Shown here: one piece after another, positions 12,416 through 24,459 of the stretch
Layout of the letters: the number at the start of each line of letters is the position of its first letter
How positions within the stretch are numbered: the stretch's first letter is position 1
DNA from: Sambucus nigra
Lineage: Eukaryota > Streptophyta > Magnoliopsida > Dipsacales > Adoxaceae
DNA: 64,000 bases
Direction: 5' to 3'
Assembly (NCBI GenBank): GCA_949130495.1
Contig: OX422211.1
Coordinates: 534,474,017-534,538,016, forward strand
Translations under genes and position numbers: made by a program
Notes under the pieces: generated by a model
What the model was told of the DNA's origin: nothing
Databases searched by the model: none
What the model saw: only the letters and a program-made list of their open reading frames with translations

Positions 12416-13210
12416 CCAGGTCCTCAAAACTTTAATTCCTCAATTCCCTTAACCAATAACCCAATATTCATTTTTGGGGTTTCTAAACTACCCCAAAAAT
12501 TATCCTGAACATCTACGACATTAATTCTAGTCGTAAATTTTCCAATTCCCGATTTGATTTCCGAGTTGATGATTTCAACCCGGAGTTGTCATCTTGTAAA
12601 AATCATATCAAATCGTAGAAAATTCAGAAAAACACGCGGTCGGTGCCCACGCGACCGTATCGAAAAGATATACAACTTTCATGTTTTGTCCGAAAGCTAA
12701 ATCAATTCTTTTCCTGGCCAAAAAGCCCCCCTAAAGTGACGGGTTACTATTCATCGTCTCCTCCGAGATGATTTCGGCCATTAAAGCTTCTCCCAAGCTT
12801 TGTCGCCTCACCCAACGTCCTACAACCTCAACCAACTACAAATACACATATATTAAGGGTTCTAAACATCCTAGAACCCAAAACCACCAATTAATTTAGG
12901 TTCAAACCTAAGTTCCATAAATTGAAATATTATTTGGGGTTTAATTGTTTTAACTCCCAAAAACCCGTTTTATCCACGATAACCCACCCCAAAACCATTA
13001 GGGTTTGTTTATACCAAACTAAGGTATGAGATATTTATGCAAAAAGATAAATAAAGCAAGTAAACACTTACCTCGTGGATAAAATCCGACGACCTCGAGT
13101 CGAATCCGGCGGAGTTTGGCCCGAATCTCCATTTCTCCTCCTCTTTCTCCTTCCTCTCTCTCTTCTCTCTCTTTTCTTTCTTTCTTTCTCTTCTCTTTCC
13201 CTCTCCCCCT

Positions 13211-13220
13211 CTTTATATAG
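13211..13220 (-). promoter_or_regulatory. TATA box of G
   Basis: The minus strand reads CTATATAAAG, next to a CT-rich microsatellite-like stretch (13,128-13,215 on the plus strand). It sets the transcription direction of the LTR to minus. Confidence 0.6.
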
Positions 13221-13987
13221 GAAGAAAAGGGTTTTAACCCTTATAACCCAAAAACGACTCGTTTACCCAATTACGAGTTACTTTTACCTCTAAAATTATC
13301 CGAAACTCATTTTCGACAATCGGACACTCTTTTCCGACTATCTCGGCCACTTCGAGAATTATGGGGCAGTCGAAATTCCCATCCGAGGTACTTGATCGCA
13401 AATTACTATTCCAACCCATAATAAATAAATGCGGGTTTTCCAATTAAAAATCTTACCTCGTGTCGCTTTACTCAACGACGACATATAATTAAAATATTTC
13501 GACCTATATAGTCCCAAAAATAATTACAGCACCCATCGAAAATCATTCAATCCTCGAAAATCCTAAAAATTACTATTTAGGAAAATTCCCCAAATTCCAA
13601 TTTATATCCAATTATGGAATTTAATGGTCTCCAAAAGGACGGGTTGTTACATCTACTTCTTGAACAATTTTAAAGCAACAAAGTCATGGTCCAAAGAAAC
13701 AAATTTTACACGATAAAAGTCTAGTTGATTTTGAACCGTTTGCAAAAGATCCATTGCGGATTTAAAACGAGAATTTTCTTTTTCCAAAAAATCAATTCTT
13801 TTAGCAAACATCAAATTCAAGTGATTTATATCATCAAAACTTTTACTCGTGTCATCAAAGGGGGGAATCCGATTAGATAAGTGTTCCATGGGAAAAATTG
13901 TGATTTTTCACAAAACAGAATTTTTTAAAAATCAATATTACACAAATTTTACGAAAAATAGGAATACGCGATAAATAAGCGCAACCC

Positions 13988-13999
13988 GCTCTGATACCA
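13988..13999 (-). other. Array unit 1 primer-binding site
   Basis: The minus strand reads TGGTATCAGAGC and continues GGGTTGCG, the classical plant initiator-Met tRNA type site. It starts three bases from LTR2. Unit 2 has TGGTATCACAGC (17,731-17,742); unit 3 is more altered (21,510-21,522). Confidence 0.85.
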
Positions 14000-14002
14000 A
14001 TT

Positions 14003-15185
14003 TGAAAAACAGAATAAATAAACACGGTGTGTGATACAGATTTAAATTAATTCGCAACTTTCTAATTTGTCACATTTATATAATTGAAGTCAATATAAAC
14101 CAAAATAATTCAGCCCCTAAACATGCATCTATGTGTGTGCGTGTGTCAACCCATAAATAGATAAAGTATGTGACACAAATATTAAGGAAAAATCCGCGAA
14201 GGGCAAAATCTTTTATTTCTAGAACTTTGAAGAATTCACAAGACCATTGCCTTACATACAACCTGATAATCGCCCACAAGTGTAACGTACAGTGTCTTCG
14301 TCGAATCTCCAAAGCAACGGCTAGAAATAACGTCGGCTGAAATCTCCCGCAAGAACTCCAAGTGGTCAGCAATGAAGAAGAAAACGACTTCTCCACAAGT
14401 GTGAACTTTATAAGGACTCCTTCCATAATAGCACGCAGCTCTCCGGTTGCAGAGTTCTCTCCACAAAGAATAAACCAAAGCAAAATATGTTATTGGGTTC
14501 CACAAAACAACTCACACAAAAGTAATTGGGATTTTTTTTGAATTTTAAACAAAATAAATATTTGAACTCTTAAATTGTTTGGAGAAAAACTTTCTACCAA
14601 AAGGTATTGAATTAAATTCTGGGCAGATAAACAAAAGTTTTCAAAGGATAAAACTCTTCAAAGTTGAAAACTCTTCTCCACGTCCAAAACAAAGGACTGA
14701 CATTCTTAATATAAGAAATTGATGAGGCGGTTAACATACAGAAGTAAAGCAGCGTGTCAGCCAAAAAGGCAGGTTGCTCGAACGGCTACACGCGACATCT
14801 CAATGTCGTTCGAACGAGATAGAGATTTCGTTTGAACAACCTTAGCGTCAAAACCCAGGTACGGTTGCTGCCTTAGCAAATTTCTCAGACTTTTTCAAAA
14901 CATATTTTTCTAAAATAGTAATGAAACCTTTTTATAAAAAAAATATTTTTATTTAAAATATTTTTAAAACTCCTTTTAAAAATATCCCAACACTCTTAAT
15001 ATGAAATGTAAATGAAACTTTAAACATGATCTTAGCAAAGATCATATTGTTGGGCTTGAATGTTGAAGACAACTTGTAATTCGGATTTGTCTTTTGTGGA
15101 TGAAAACTTCTTCAATTCTTCGACGATTGTAATGGTATACGACATAATTCATTGTTATGGAAATTTATAAAAATATATCCTTACA
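14003..15185 (-). repeat. Array LTR2
   Basis: 1,183 bp, TGAAAAAC to CCTTACA. It lacks about 50 bp of the CGAACG palindrome cluster and has an altered TATA box. It serves both unit 1 (5' side) and unit 2 (3' side). Confidence 0.85.
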
Positions 15186-16754
15186 AATTTCACCCTGTGT
15201 CTATCCGGTACATATATAAAAATATCCGAATTATCAAATACCAAATTACCTATACAATTCTACCCTCCCATGAATCCCAAAACTGAAAATGTAAGATTTG
15301 CAAGTTCTCAAATTTTTCTTCAACATCAAAACTCTCAAAGCTTTTCTCATCAGGGTGTGCAACATATTAATCTTCAATTTTGTACCTAAACACATGAGAT
15401 AAAGCAAAATACCTTCGTGACGCATCGAGTTTGAAATGATATAAGAATAATCATTAATAAATCAAATATCCTCCACAATGCAAAAACTCCCGTATAACAT
15501 GACAATTCTTTCTCCCCTTTTTATGATGTCCCCAAATAGACAGATAAGAAGAAACAATCAAAACATGGAGTGTCACGATAAAACACATAGCAAACAAGAA
15601 TCAAGCTACGCCCATGTAAAGGTCTGTCCCAAAAACATCCACAAATTATTTTTGGAATTTTCAAATTTTTCGCACAAAAGGAGGATACAAAAATCACACC
15701 ATGGATTTAAACTAAAACAACTAAGTCATGGAAATGGAATGAATGGATGTGAACACATTCTATAGGTAGATAAACTCAATCAATCATATGTGCACGATGA
15801 ATATGTGTACCCCTAACGAATGAACATCAAAAGTATCCTTAGGTGTAAAAATTTGTTGAATTTAGATGACATCGTCTTATACAAATCAACAAATCAAAGT
15901 CAAAGAGATTTCCACACCAATAACGTCCAAAACTATTTAACGCTTTTTCAAGATTTTCAAGGACTTGCAAACGCATTATAAAAGCTCCTACCAAACTCCC
16001 TCATATATATTTTCTTTTAGAGGTGTATAAACTAAATTCTAAAACTTTGAAGAATTGGAGCAAAAACCTAATTGGCCCATAATTGGCATGAATTTCTTTT
16101 CATTGCCTTTAAATTTTTTCAGGCTCTTTTAAACCTCTTTGGACCTCGGATAATGAAATTCCTTAATTTTTTAGGTCCAATTTAAACAACGGCTTAATCG
16201 CAAAGGATAAGTGATAATCTTTCGTAGCCCGTCACCGTTTTCAAATAAAGCATACAAACTCACAAACAGCTCTTACATGCACAACTTTCCTATCAAGTTT
16301 TATCGCTCTTGGTTCATTTTAAGGACAGGATTGAATTGAAAACACCCAACCAATATGTGATAAGACAAGCACAATAATCAAATAAATATGTGCATGTGTG
16401 CAATAAAGGAAATCATGAGTCAAACATGTAGGAAGTAACACTTAATTACATCTTAATGACTCCAAACATTATAAAGGTTTTGAATTGACCTATTGTCTCA
16501 AAACACTATCAAATAGTCACATGAAAAAAAGAAATGATGTTATGACTCGGTCGTCCTAAGTGTCCATCCATAAATGGTTCAAACAAAATACAAAAATCTT
16601 TTTGGATTTTTTCAAAAATTATTTCAAAATAAAATCTTTTTGTATTTTTCTAAATTTTTCAAAAACAAAAATTTATACAAAAAGTACATGTCAACACACT
16701 AGCAAATATATATCTTGAAACCACAACTAGTGTATGATAAACATGCAAACACAA
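15186..16754. other. Array internal region 2, noncoding part
   Basis: Collinear with 7,801-9,373 and 18,972-20,541. The plus-strand ORF at 15,478-15,765 is not kept in unit 3 and is a chance frame. Confidence 0.7.
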
Positions 16755-17632
16755 TCATCTATATGATATGGCAAGAGAAGAATCATGTGCAAGGAAACGA
16801 GAATCAACTTGTCTAAAATCTAGTGCCTCTAAAAGTGATTTCCTAACCCAAATAGATGTGAAACGTCGTGTGGGGGATTTAGGAACAAAGGGAACACTAG
16901 ACATAAACTTCCTAGGACATTTTCCAAGATCAAAACAAAAACGCCTAATGTGACATTTCCTACCACAATATGAACATTTGTAAACGGGTGGAACGACACC
17001 TATGGGTTGCCTTTTCTAATATCCTTAAAATTGGTTGGCCCTCTAAAACATCTAATGGTTTTGTCTTTAGCACTAGAAGCATGAGAACAAGATGAGCAAT
17101 TACCATCACTATTAAACCTACTTGAGTCTGTCAAATCATTTTTTAACTTCAAATTTTTTTACTCAAGGAAAGAATTAGACTCTTCCAATTTAAGGGACGC
17201 CTTTTTCAAATTATCAACAATTCTTAAAAGGTTATCTCGATCCCCCTCAATTAAAGCAAACTTTTTCCTAAGAGTCTCTTCACGTGACACAAACTTATTG
17301 ACTAAAATATTTTTGTCCTCTTTGGTACAAACACAAATCATCGAATTTTTAAGGTCCTCCACTTCTTTTTCTAAAAATAGGACCCTATCATCACTCTCCT
17401 TCTTGGACAATTTTAAAGCAACAAAGTCATGGTCCAAAGAAACAAATTTTTCACGATAAAAATCTAGTTGATTTTGAACCGTTTTCAAAAGATCCATCGC
17501 GGATTTAAAACAAGAATTTTCTTTTTCCAAAAAATCAATTCTTCTAGCAAATGTCAAATTCAAGTGATTTATATCATCAAAACATTGACTCGTGTCATCA
17601 AAGGGGGGAATCTGATTAGAGAAGTGTTCCAT
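16755..17632 (-). pseudogene. Array unit 2 gag (most complete copy)
   Basis: The N-terminal ORF 17,159-17,632 (157 aa) starts MEHFSNQIPPFDD and is a long coiled coil rich in K/E/L heptads, ending LKLEESNSFLE. A TAA at 17,159-17,161 interrupts what is otherwise a continuing gag frame (KLKNDLTDSS follows). The C-terminal half contains the zinc knuckle area, disturbed near 16,990-17,030, and ends with RFTSIWVRKSLLEAL and a TGA at 16,755. The PBS lies about 100 bp upstream of the start. The same TAA is present in units 1 and 3, so it predates the array. Confidence 0.75.
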
Positions 17633-17745
17633 CGGAAAAATTGCGATTTTTTACAGAACTGATTTTTCAAAAAATCAATATCACACAAATTTTGCGGAAA
17701 ATAGGAATTGGCGATAAATTAGCGCAACCCGCTGTGATACCAATT

Positions 17746-18971
17746 TGAAAAACTGAATAAATGAACGTGGTGTGCGATGCCGATTTAAATTAATTCGTAA
17801 CTTTCTAATTTGGCACATTTACATAATTGGAGTCTATATAAACCAAATTAATTCAGCCCCTAAACATGCATCTATGTGTGTGCGTGTGTCAACCCATAAT
17901 TAGATAAAGCATGTGACACAAATATTAAGGAAAAATCCCCGAAGGGCAAAATCTTTTATTTCTAGAACTTTGAAGAATTCATAAGACCATTAACTTACAT
18001 ACAACCTGACAATCGCCCACAAGTGTAACGCACGGTGTCTTCTTCAAACCTCCAAAGCAATGGCTAGAAATAACGTCGGTTGGAATCTCCCGCAAGAACT
18101 TCAGGTGGTCAGTAATGAAGAAGAAAACGGCTTCTCCACAAGTGTGACCTTTATAAGGACTCCCTCCACAATAGCACGCAGCTCTCCGATTGTAGAGTTC
18201 TCCCCATAAAGAATAAACCCAAGAAAAATATGTTATTAGGTTCCACAAAATAACTCACACAAAAGTAATTGGGATTTTTTGTGAATTGTAAACAAAACAA
18301 ATATTTGAACCCTTAAATTGTTTGGAGAAAAACTTTCTACCAAAAGGTATTGAATTAAATTCTGGGAAGATAAACAAAAGTTTTCAAAGGATAAAACTCT
18401 TCAAAGTTGAAAACTCTTCTCCACGTCCAAAACAAAGGGCTGACATTCTTTATATAAGAAATTGATGAGGCGGTTAACGTACAGAAGTAAAGCAGCGTGT
18501 CAGCCAAAAAGGCAGGTCGCTCAAACGAGAAGCCCATCTCGCTCGAACGGGGGACGCGTGTCGCTCGAACGACTACGCGCGACATCTCAATGTCGTTCGA
18601 ACGAGATGAAAATATCGTTTGAACGACCTTGGCGTCGAAACCCAGGTACGCTTGCTGCCTTAGAAAATTTCTCTAGCTTTTTCAAAACATATTTTTCTAA
18701 AATCGTAATGAAACCTTTTTATAAAAAAATATTTTTATATAAAATCTTTTTAAAACTCCTTTTAAAAATATCCCAACACTCTTAATATGAAATGTAAACG
18801 AAACTTTAATCATTATCTTACCAAAGATCATATTTTTGGGCTTGAATGTTGAAGACAACTTGTAATTCGGATTCGTCTTTTGTAGATGAAAACTTCCTCA
18901 ATTCTTCGATGATTGTAACGGTATATGACATAATTAATTGTCACGAAAATTTATAAAAATATATCCTTACA
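17746..18971 (-). repeat. Array LTR3
   Basis: 1,226 bp, TGAAAAAC to CCTTACA, with intact TATA box (18,448-18,458) and full palindrome cluster. PBS of unit 2 is at 17,731-17,742. Confidence 0.85.
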
Positions 18972-20541
18972 AATCTCACCATATGTCTATGCCAGTACAT
19001 ACATAAAAATAGTCGAATTATCAAATACCAAATTACCTATACAAATCTACCCTCCCATGAATCCCAAAACTGAAATGGTAAAATTTGCAAGTTCTCAATT
19101 TTTTCTTCAACATCAAAACTCCCAAAGCTTTTCTCATCAGGGTGTGCAACATATTAATCTTCAATTTTGTACCTACACACATGAGATGAAGAAAAATACC
19201 TTCGTGACGCATCGAGTTTGAAATGATATAAGAATAATCATTAATAAATCAAATATCCTCCATAATGCAAAAACTCCTCCATAACATGATAATTCTTTCT
19301 CCCCCTTTTTATGATGTCCCCAAATAGACGGATAAGAAGAAATAATCAAAACATGGAGTGTCACGATAAAATGCATAGCAAACAAGAATCAAGCTACGCG
19401 CATGCAAAGGTATGTCCCAAAAATATCCACAAATTATTTTTGAAATTTCAAATTTTTCGCACAAAAGTAGGATAGAAAAATCACACCATGGATTTATAAT
19501 AAAACAACCAAGTCATGGAAATGGAATGAATGGATGTGAACACATTCGATAGGTAGATAAACTCAATCAATCATATGTGCACGATGCATATGTATACCCC
19601 TAACGAGCGAACATCAAAACTATCCTTAGGTGTAAAAATTTGTTGTATTTAGATGACATTGTCTTATATAAATCGACAAATCGAAGTCAAATTTCCACAC
19701 CAATAACGTCCAAAACTATTTAGCGCTTTTTCAAGATTTTCAAGGATGTCCAAACCCGTTATAAAATCTCCAACCAGACTTCCTCATATATATTTTCTTT
19801 TAGAGGTGTATAAACTAAATTCTCAAACTTTGGAGAATTCGAGCAAAAACCTAATTGGCCCATAATTGGCATGAATTTCTTTTTATTGCCTTTAAATTTT
19901 TTCGGCCTCTTTTAAACCTCTTTGGACCCCGGATAATAAAATTTCTCAATTTTTTAGGTTCAATTTAAACGACGGCTTAATCGCAAAGGATAAATGATAA
20001 TTTTTCGTGGTCTTTCACCGTTTTCAAATAAAGCACACAAACTCACAAATGGCTCTTACATGCACAACTTTTTTATCAAGTTTTATCGCGCTTGGTTCAT
20101 TTTAAGGACATGATTGAAGTGAAAACACCCAACCAATATGTGATAAGACAAGCACAATAATCAAACAAATATGTGCATGTGTGCATTAATGGAAATCATG
20201 AGTCAAATATGTAGGAAGTAACACTTAATTACATCTTAATGACTCCAAACATTATAAAGTACATTGATGAATTGACCTATTGTCTCAAAACACTATCAAA
20301 TAATCACATGAAAAAAAGGAATGATATTGTGACTCGGTCATCCTAAGTGTCCATCCATAAATGGTGCAAACAAAATACAAAAATCTTTTTGTATTTTTTC
20401 AAAAATTAGTTCAAAATAAAATCTTTTTGTATTTTTCAAAAAATTTCAAAAACAAAAATTTATACAAAAAGTACATGTCAACACACTAGCAAATATATAT
20501 CATGAAACCACAACTAGTGTATGACAAACATGCAAACGCAA
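18972..20541. other. Array internal region 3, noncoding part
   Basis: Third copy of the AT-rich internal region. Purine tract GGTGAGATT (minus strand) adjoins LTR3. No pol remnants seen. Confidence 0.7.
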
Positions 20542-21412
20542 TCATCTATATGATATGGAAAGAGAAGAATCATGTGCAAGCAAACGAGAATGAACTTGTC
20601 TAAAATCTAGTGCCTCTAAAAGTGATTTTCTAACCCAAATAGATGTGAAACGTCATGTGGGGGATTTAGGAACCAAGGGAACAGTAGACGTAGACTTCCT
20701 AGGACATTTTCCAAGATCAAAACAAAAACGCCTAATGTGACCTTTCCTACCACAATATGAACATGTGTAAACGGGTGGAACGATACCTATGGGTTGACCT
20801 TTTCTAACATCCTTGAAATTGGTTGACCCTCTAAAATAAATAATGGTTTTGGCTTTAGCACTAGAAGCATGAGAACAAGATGAGCCACTACCATCACAAT
20901 GAAACCAACTTGAGTCAGTCAAATCATTTTTTAACTTCAAAATTTTTTACTCAAGCAAAGAATTAGACTCTTCCAATTTAAGGGACACCTTTTTCAAATT
21001 ATTAACAATTCCTAAAAGGTAATCCTGATCCCCTCAATTAAGGTAAACTTTTTCCTAAGTGTCTCTTCACGTGCCACAAACTTATTGACTAAAATATTTT
21101 TGTTATCTTTGGCACAAACCATCGAATTTTAAAGCTCCTCAATTCTTTTCCTAAAAATAGGACCCTATCATCACTCTCCTTCTTGGACAATTTTAAAGCA
21201 ACAAAGTCATGGTCCAAGGAACCAAATTTTTCATGATAAAAATCTAGTTGATTTTGAACCATTTGCAAAAGATCCATCGCGGATTTAAAACGAGAATTTT
21301 CTTTTTCCAAAAAATTAATTCTTTTAACAAACGTCAAATTCAAGTGATATATATCATCAAAATTTTGACTCGTGTCATCAAATGGGGGCATCCGATTAGA
21401 TAAGTGTTCCAT
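20542..21412 (-). pseudogene. Array unit 3 gag
   Basis: The start is MEHLSNRMPPFDDTS at 21,412. A frameshift near 21,090-21,140 breaks the coiled coil. The C-terminal piece 20,653-20,940 carries the best zinc knuckle of the three copies, CSYCGRKGHIRRFC, a perfect C-x2-C-x4-H-x4-C pattern for RNA binding. The TAA between the halves, shared with the other units, is at 20,949-20,951. A later stop after PKSPT separates the final stretch. Knuckle spacing and PBS fit a Ty1/copia gag; Sirevirus affinity is possible but not shown. Confidence 0.75.
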
Positions 21413-22728
21413 CGGAAAAATTACGATTTTTCACAAAACTGATTTTTCAAAAAATCTATATCACAAAAATTTTGCGAAAAATAGGAATACGCAATAAATT
21501 AGTGCAACCCGCTGTGATAAAAATTTGAAAAACCAAAAAATGAACGTTGTGTGTGATACCGATTTAAATTAATTCGCAACTTCCTAATTTTGCACATTTA
21601 TATAATTGGAGTCAGTATAAACCAAATTAATTCAGCCCCTAAACATGCATCTATGTGTGTGCGTGTGTTAACCCATAACTAGATAAAGCATGTGACACAA
21701 ATATTAAGGAAAAATCCCCGAAGGGCAAAACCTTTTATTTCTAGAACTTTGAAGAATTCACAAGACCATTGACTTATATAGAACCTGATAATCGCCCACA
21801 AGTGTAACGCACGGTGTCTTCGTCAAACCTCCAAAGCAACGGCTAGAAATAACGTCGATTGGAATCTCCGGCAAGAACTCCAGGTGGTCAGTAATGAAGA
21901 AGAAAATGGCTTCTCCACAAGTGTGAACTTTATAAGGACTCCCTCCACAATAGCACGCAACTCTCCAATTGTAGAGTTCTCCCCACAAAGAATAAAACAA
22001 AGCAAAATATCTTCTTGGGTTCCACAAAATAACTCACACAAAAGTAATTGGGATTTTTTGTGAATTGTAAACAAAACAAATATTTGAACCCTTAAATTGT
22101 TTGGAGAAAAACTTTCTGCCAAAAGGTATCGAATTAAATTCTGGGCAGATAAACAAAAGTTTTCAAAGGATAAAACTCTTCTCCACGTCCAAAACAAAGG
22201 GCTGACATTCTTTTTGTAAGAAATTGATGAGGCAGTTAACGTACAAAAGTAAAGCAGCGAGTCAGCCAAAAAGACATGTTGCTCAAACGAGGGACGCGTG
22301 TCGCTCGAACGACTACGCGCGACACCTCAGTGTCGTTCAAAAGAGGTGGTGATCTCATTTGAACGACCTTGGCGTCGAAACCCAGGTACGCTTGCTGCTT
22401 TAGCTTCCTTAGAAAATTTCTTAGACCTTTTCAAAACATATTTTTCTAAAACGGTAATGAAACCTTTTTATAAAAAAAAACATTTTTATAAAAAAAACAT
22501 TTTTAAAAAAAAAAATTATATAAAAGCTTTTTAAAACTCATTTTAAAAATATCCCAACACTCTTAATATGAAATGTAAATGAAACTTTAAACAATATCTT
22601 ACCAAAGATCATATTGTTGGTCTTGAATGTTGAAGACTAATTGTAATTCGGATTCGTCTTTTGTAGATGAAAACGTCTTCAATTCTTCAACGATTGTAAC
22701 GGTATACGACATAATTAATTGTTACGGA

Positions 22729-24301
22729 TGATTGGGCATAAATATTGTATATTTATTCCCCTAATTTCGGTACATTTGTGAACCCGAGAGGTGCAACCGA
22801 TATGGATTTAATGCACGTTTATGCTACTAACCTTCGTTGGCAAGTATTTCGTGTTTCGTGTTTCTCCTATTTGTTTTACAGGTTAATTATTTAAGCGGTA
22901 CAAAAGAGAAAGTGAAAACAATGAAAGAAAGGCTAGGAAGGCAAGTTCAAGGGCATTTTGGTAATTTTGCAACCAGATCCCGGAGGAGGAGCCAACTGGA
23001 AAGTTGAAAATCTCGAAACAACGAGAACACTGAAAGAAACGGCACCCAAATTCGAGCTACGGTTGATGATTTATGACCAGTTGAAGTTGAAGAAAAATCC
23101 AAGGAAGAAAGGAAATAAAACAAGAAAAATTCTAAGTGTTGAGTGAAAGAAAAAGCACCCCAAGCCAGCAAAAATTCTCGAACCCAGTCGCGAACCGGTT
23201 TGGGGGGCGAACCGATTTGGGGAGATGCGAACCGGTTCGGGGGTCCTGAAGCGCGAATTTTTCTCCTTCATTTCTGATTGGTTCAAAGAATTCCATTAGG
23301 TTAAAACTCCTCCAAAAACAGTGAGGGCCGGGGGTAGTGACCGAGGAATGACAGTTCTGAAGAGTTTTTTTTAGTTTTTGATAGAGAAAAAAAGAGAAGA
23401 ACATCAAGGAACATAATTTCAATTAATTGCTGCAAGATCAATACAATCCCGTGTTTGTTTTCAAGTTGTAATCCAAGTTTTATTTTTATGATTATTATTC
23501 TTGCATGGTAATTTTTCTGCGTGATTTGAATCAATTTTTGCGTTCATAACACTTAGCTACGTATTTCAATCTAGTGTTATCATGAGTTCTTTCTCATGCA
23601 ACGTTACAATTTCATGCATCCTTCAGTTTAATATGTCCGGCTAGGTTTAAAAGGCCGGGATGCATGAACCCAGCCTGATGTGTTAGTGCATGTGTATAAA
23701 ATCAATCCGATGAATTTAGTGATTGATCGTGATCGTATTGCATAGTTACACAATAATTGTAGATCTTTATATCTCGTTTACCTCTGGGTACTCGTGATGA
23801 TTTAGAGTGCAATTTGAGTGTCACTACCGTAATACTGATTTACTCATCCTCAGATTAGGTATGACGCGGGCTTGAACCTCGTATACATAATGCTTGGGAG
23901 TACTAAATTCCGGGTCAGATCAATCAGATAAATTTATGATTAATATTATAACTGCACTACACTAGGGTTGGGGGATTGTATTCCCGTACTATTTCTCTCA
24001 TCATTTAAAACAAAAAGTTTCAAATCATCGTTAATTCTTAATTTCGGTAGATTAGTATAGTTGCATTTCTTCATAATTTCATTATTACATTTAGCTGTAA
24101 TCAATCTCAAAACCAAATCAATTTTTCCTTTTCTTTTTAGAGTCAAAGTTAGGGTCTCTCCGTCTCTTCTCATCGTCACAACTCTGTTATCCTTTTTCCC
24201 TGAGGATCGATACCTGACTTACTGAGATTATTACTTGAGCGACAGGCTTACACTTGAGACTAGAGTGAATGCATTTTTGAGACACATTTTCAGTCGCGTC
24301 A
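22729..24301 (+). repeat. Element F 5' LTR
   Basis: Begins TGATTGGGCATAAATATTG and ends CAGTCGCGTCA. It contains a GC-rich cluster of CGAACCGG/CCGGTTCG words at about 23,175-23,245, also present in the 3' LTR. Confidence 0.9.
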
Positions 24302-24307
24302 AGTTTT

Positions 24308-24325
24308 TGGCGCCGTTGCTGGGGA
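24308..24325 (+). other. Element F primer-binding site
   Basis: TGGCGCCGTTGCTGGGGA, six bases after the LTR, resembles the tRNA-Asp-type PBS known in Athila elements, with one apparent mismatch. The tRNA assignment is from memory of the family. Confidence 0.75.
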
Positions 24326-24459
24326 ATTAGGTAGACTTATGATTAGATTGAGTCAATCCAAATCTTTGACCAAAAATTTTAAAAAAATCCCAAAAAAAAC
24401 ATAAAAACAAAATTAAAAAGCACAAAAAGATTCACAGTCATCATCTCCCCTAAGATTTA

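Larger units (their letters stand above)
10020..13651 (-). mobile_element. Element G: large apparent solo LTR (3.6 kb)
   Basis: Termini are TGCAACAACCCGCC and GGACGGGTTGTTACA, which are near-perfect inverted copies starting TG and ending CA. TCTAC flanks it at 10,015-10,019 and 13,652-13,656. There is no coding sequence, PBS or PPT inside, and a minus-strand TATA box sits at 13,211-13,220. These traits fit a solo LTR of a gypsy element in minus orientation, left after LTR-LTR recombination. A LARD-type or other non-coding element is the alternative, but no internal LTR pair was found. Confidence 0.7.
9374..13889 (-). pseudogene. Array unit 1 gag, split by the solo LTR G
   Basis: The N-terminal part is 13,657-13,889 (MEHLSNRIPPFDDTS, then a coiled coil) and continues at 9,374-10,014 after insertion G. 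Gag would form the nucleocapsid-like particle. The N-terminal half is almost all coiled coil (FLEKENSRFKSAMDLL; LKKASLKLEESNSLLE). An in-frame TAA at 9,779-9,781 separates it from the C-terminal half, which holds the zinc knuckle region; here the knuckle has lost cysteines (SSYCGTKAHIRRFY instead of unit 3's CSYCGRKGHIRRFC). The reading ends at the TGA at 9,374. The gag frame is otherwise readable on both sides of the insertion. Confidence 0.75.

Noticed and set aside
13988..13999. tRNA gene remnants at PBS sites
   Set aside because: Only the short 3'-end complement is present; no cloverleaf sequence surrounds any of the PBS motifs.
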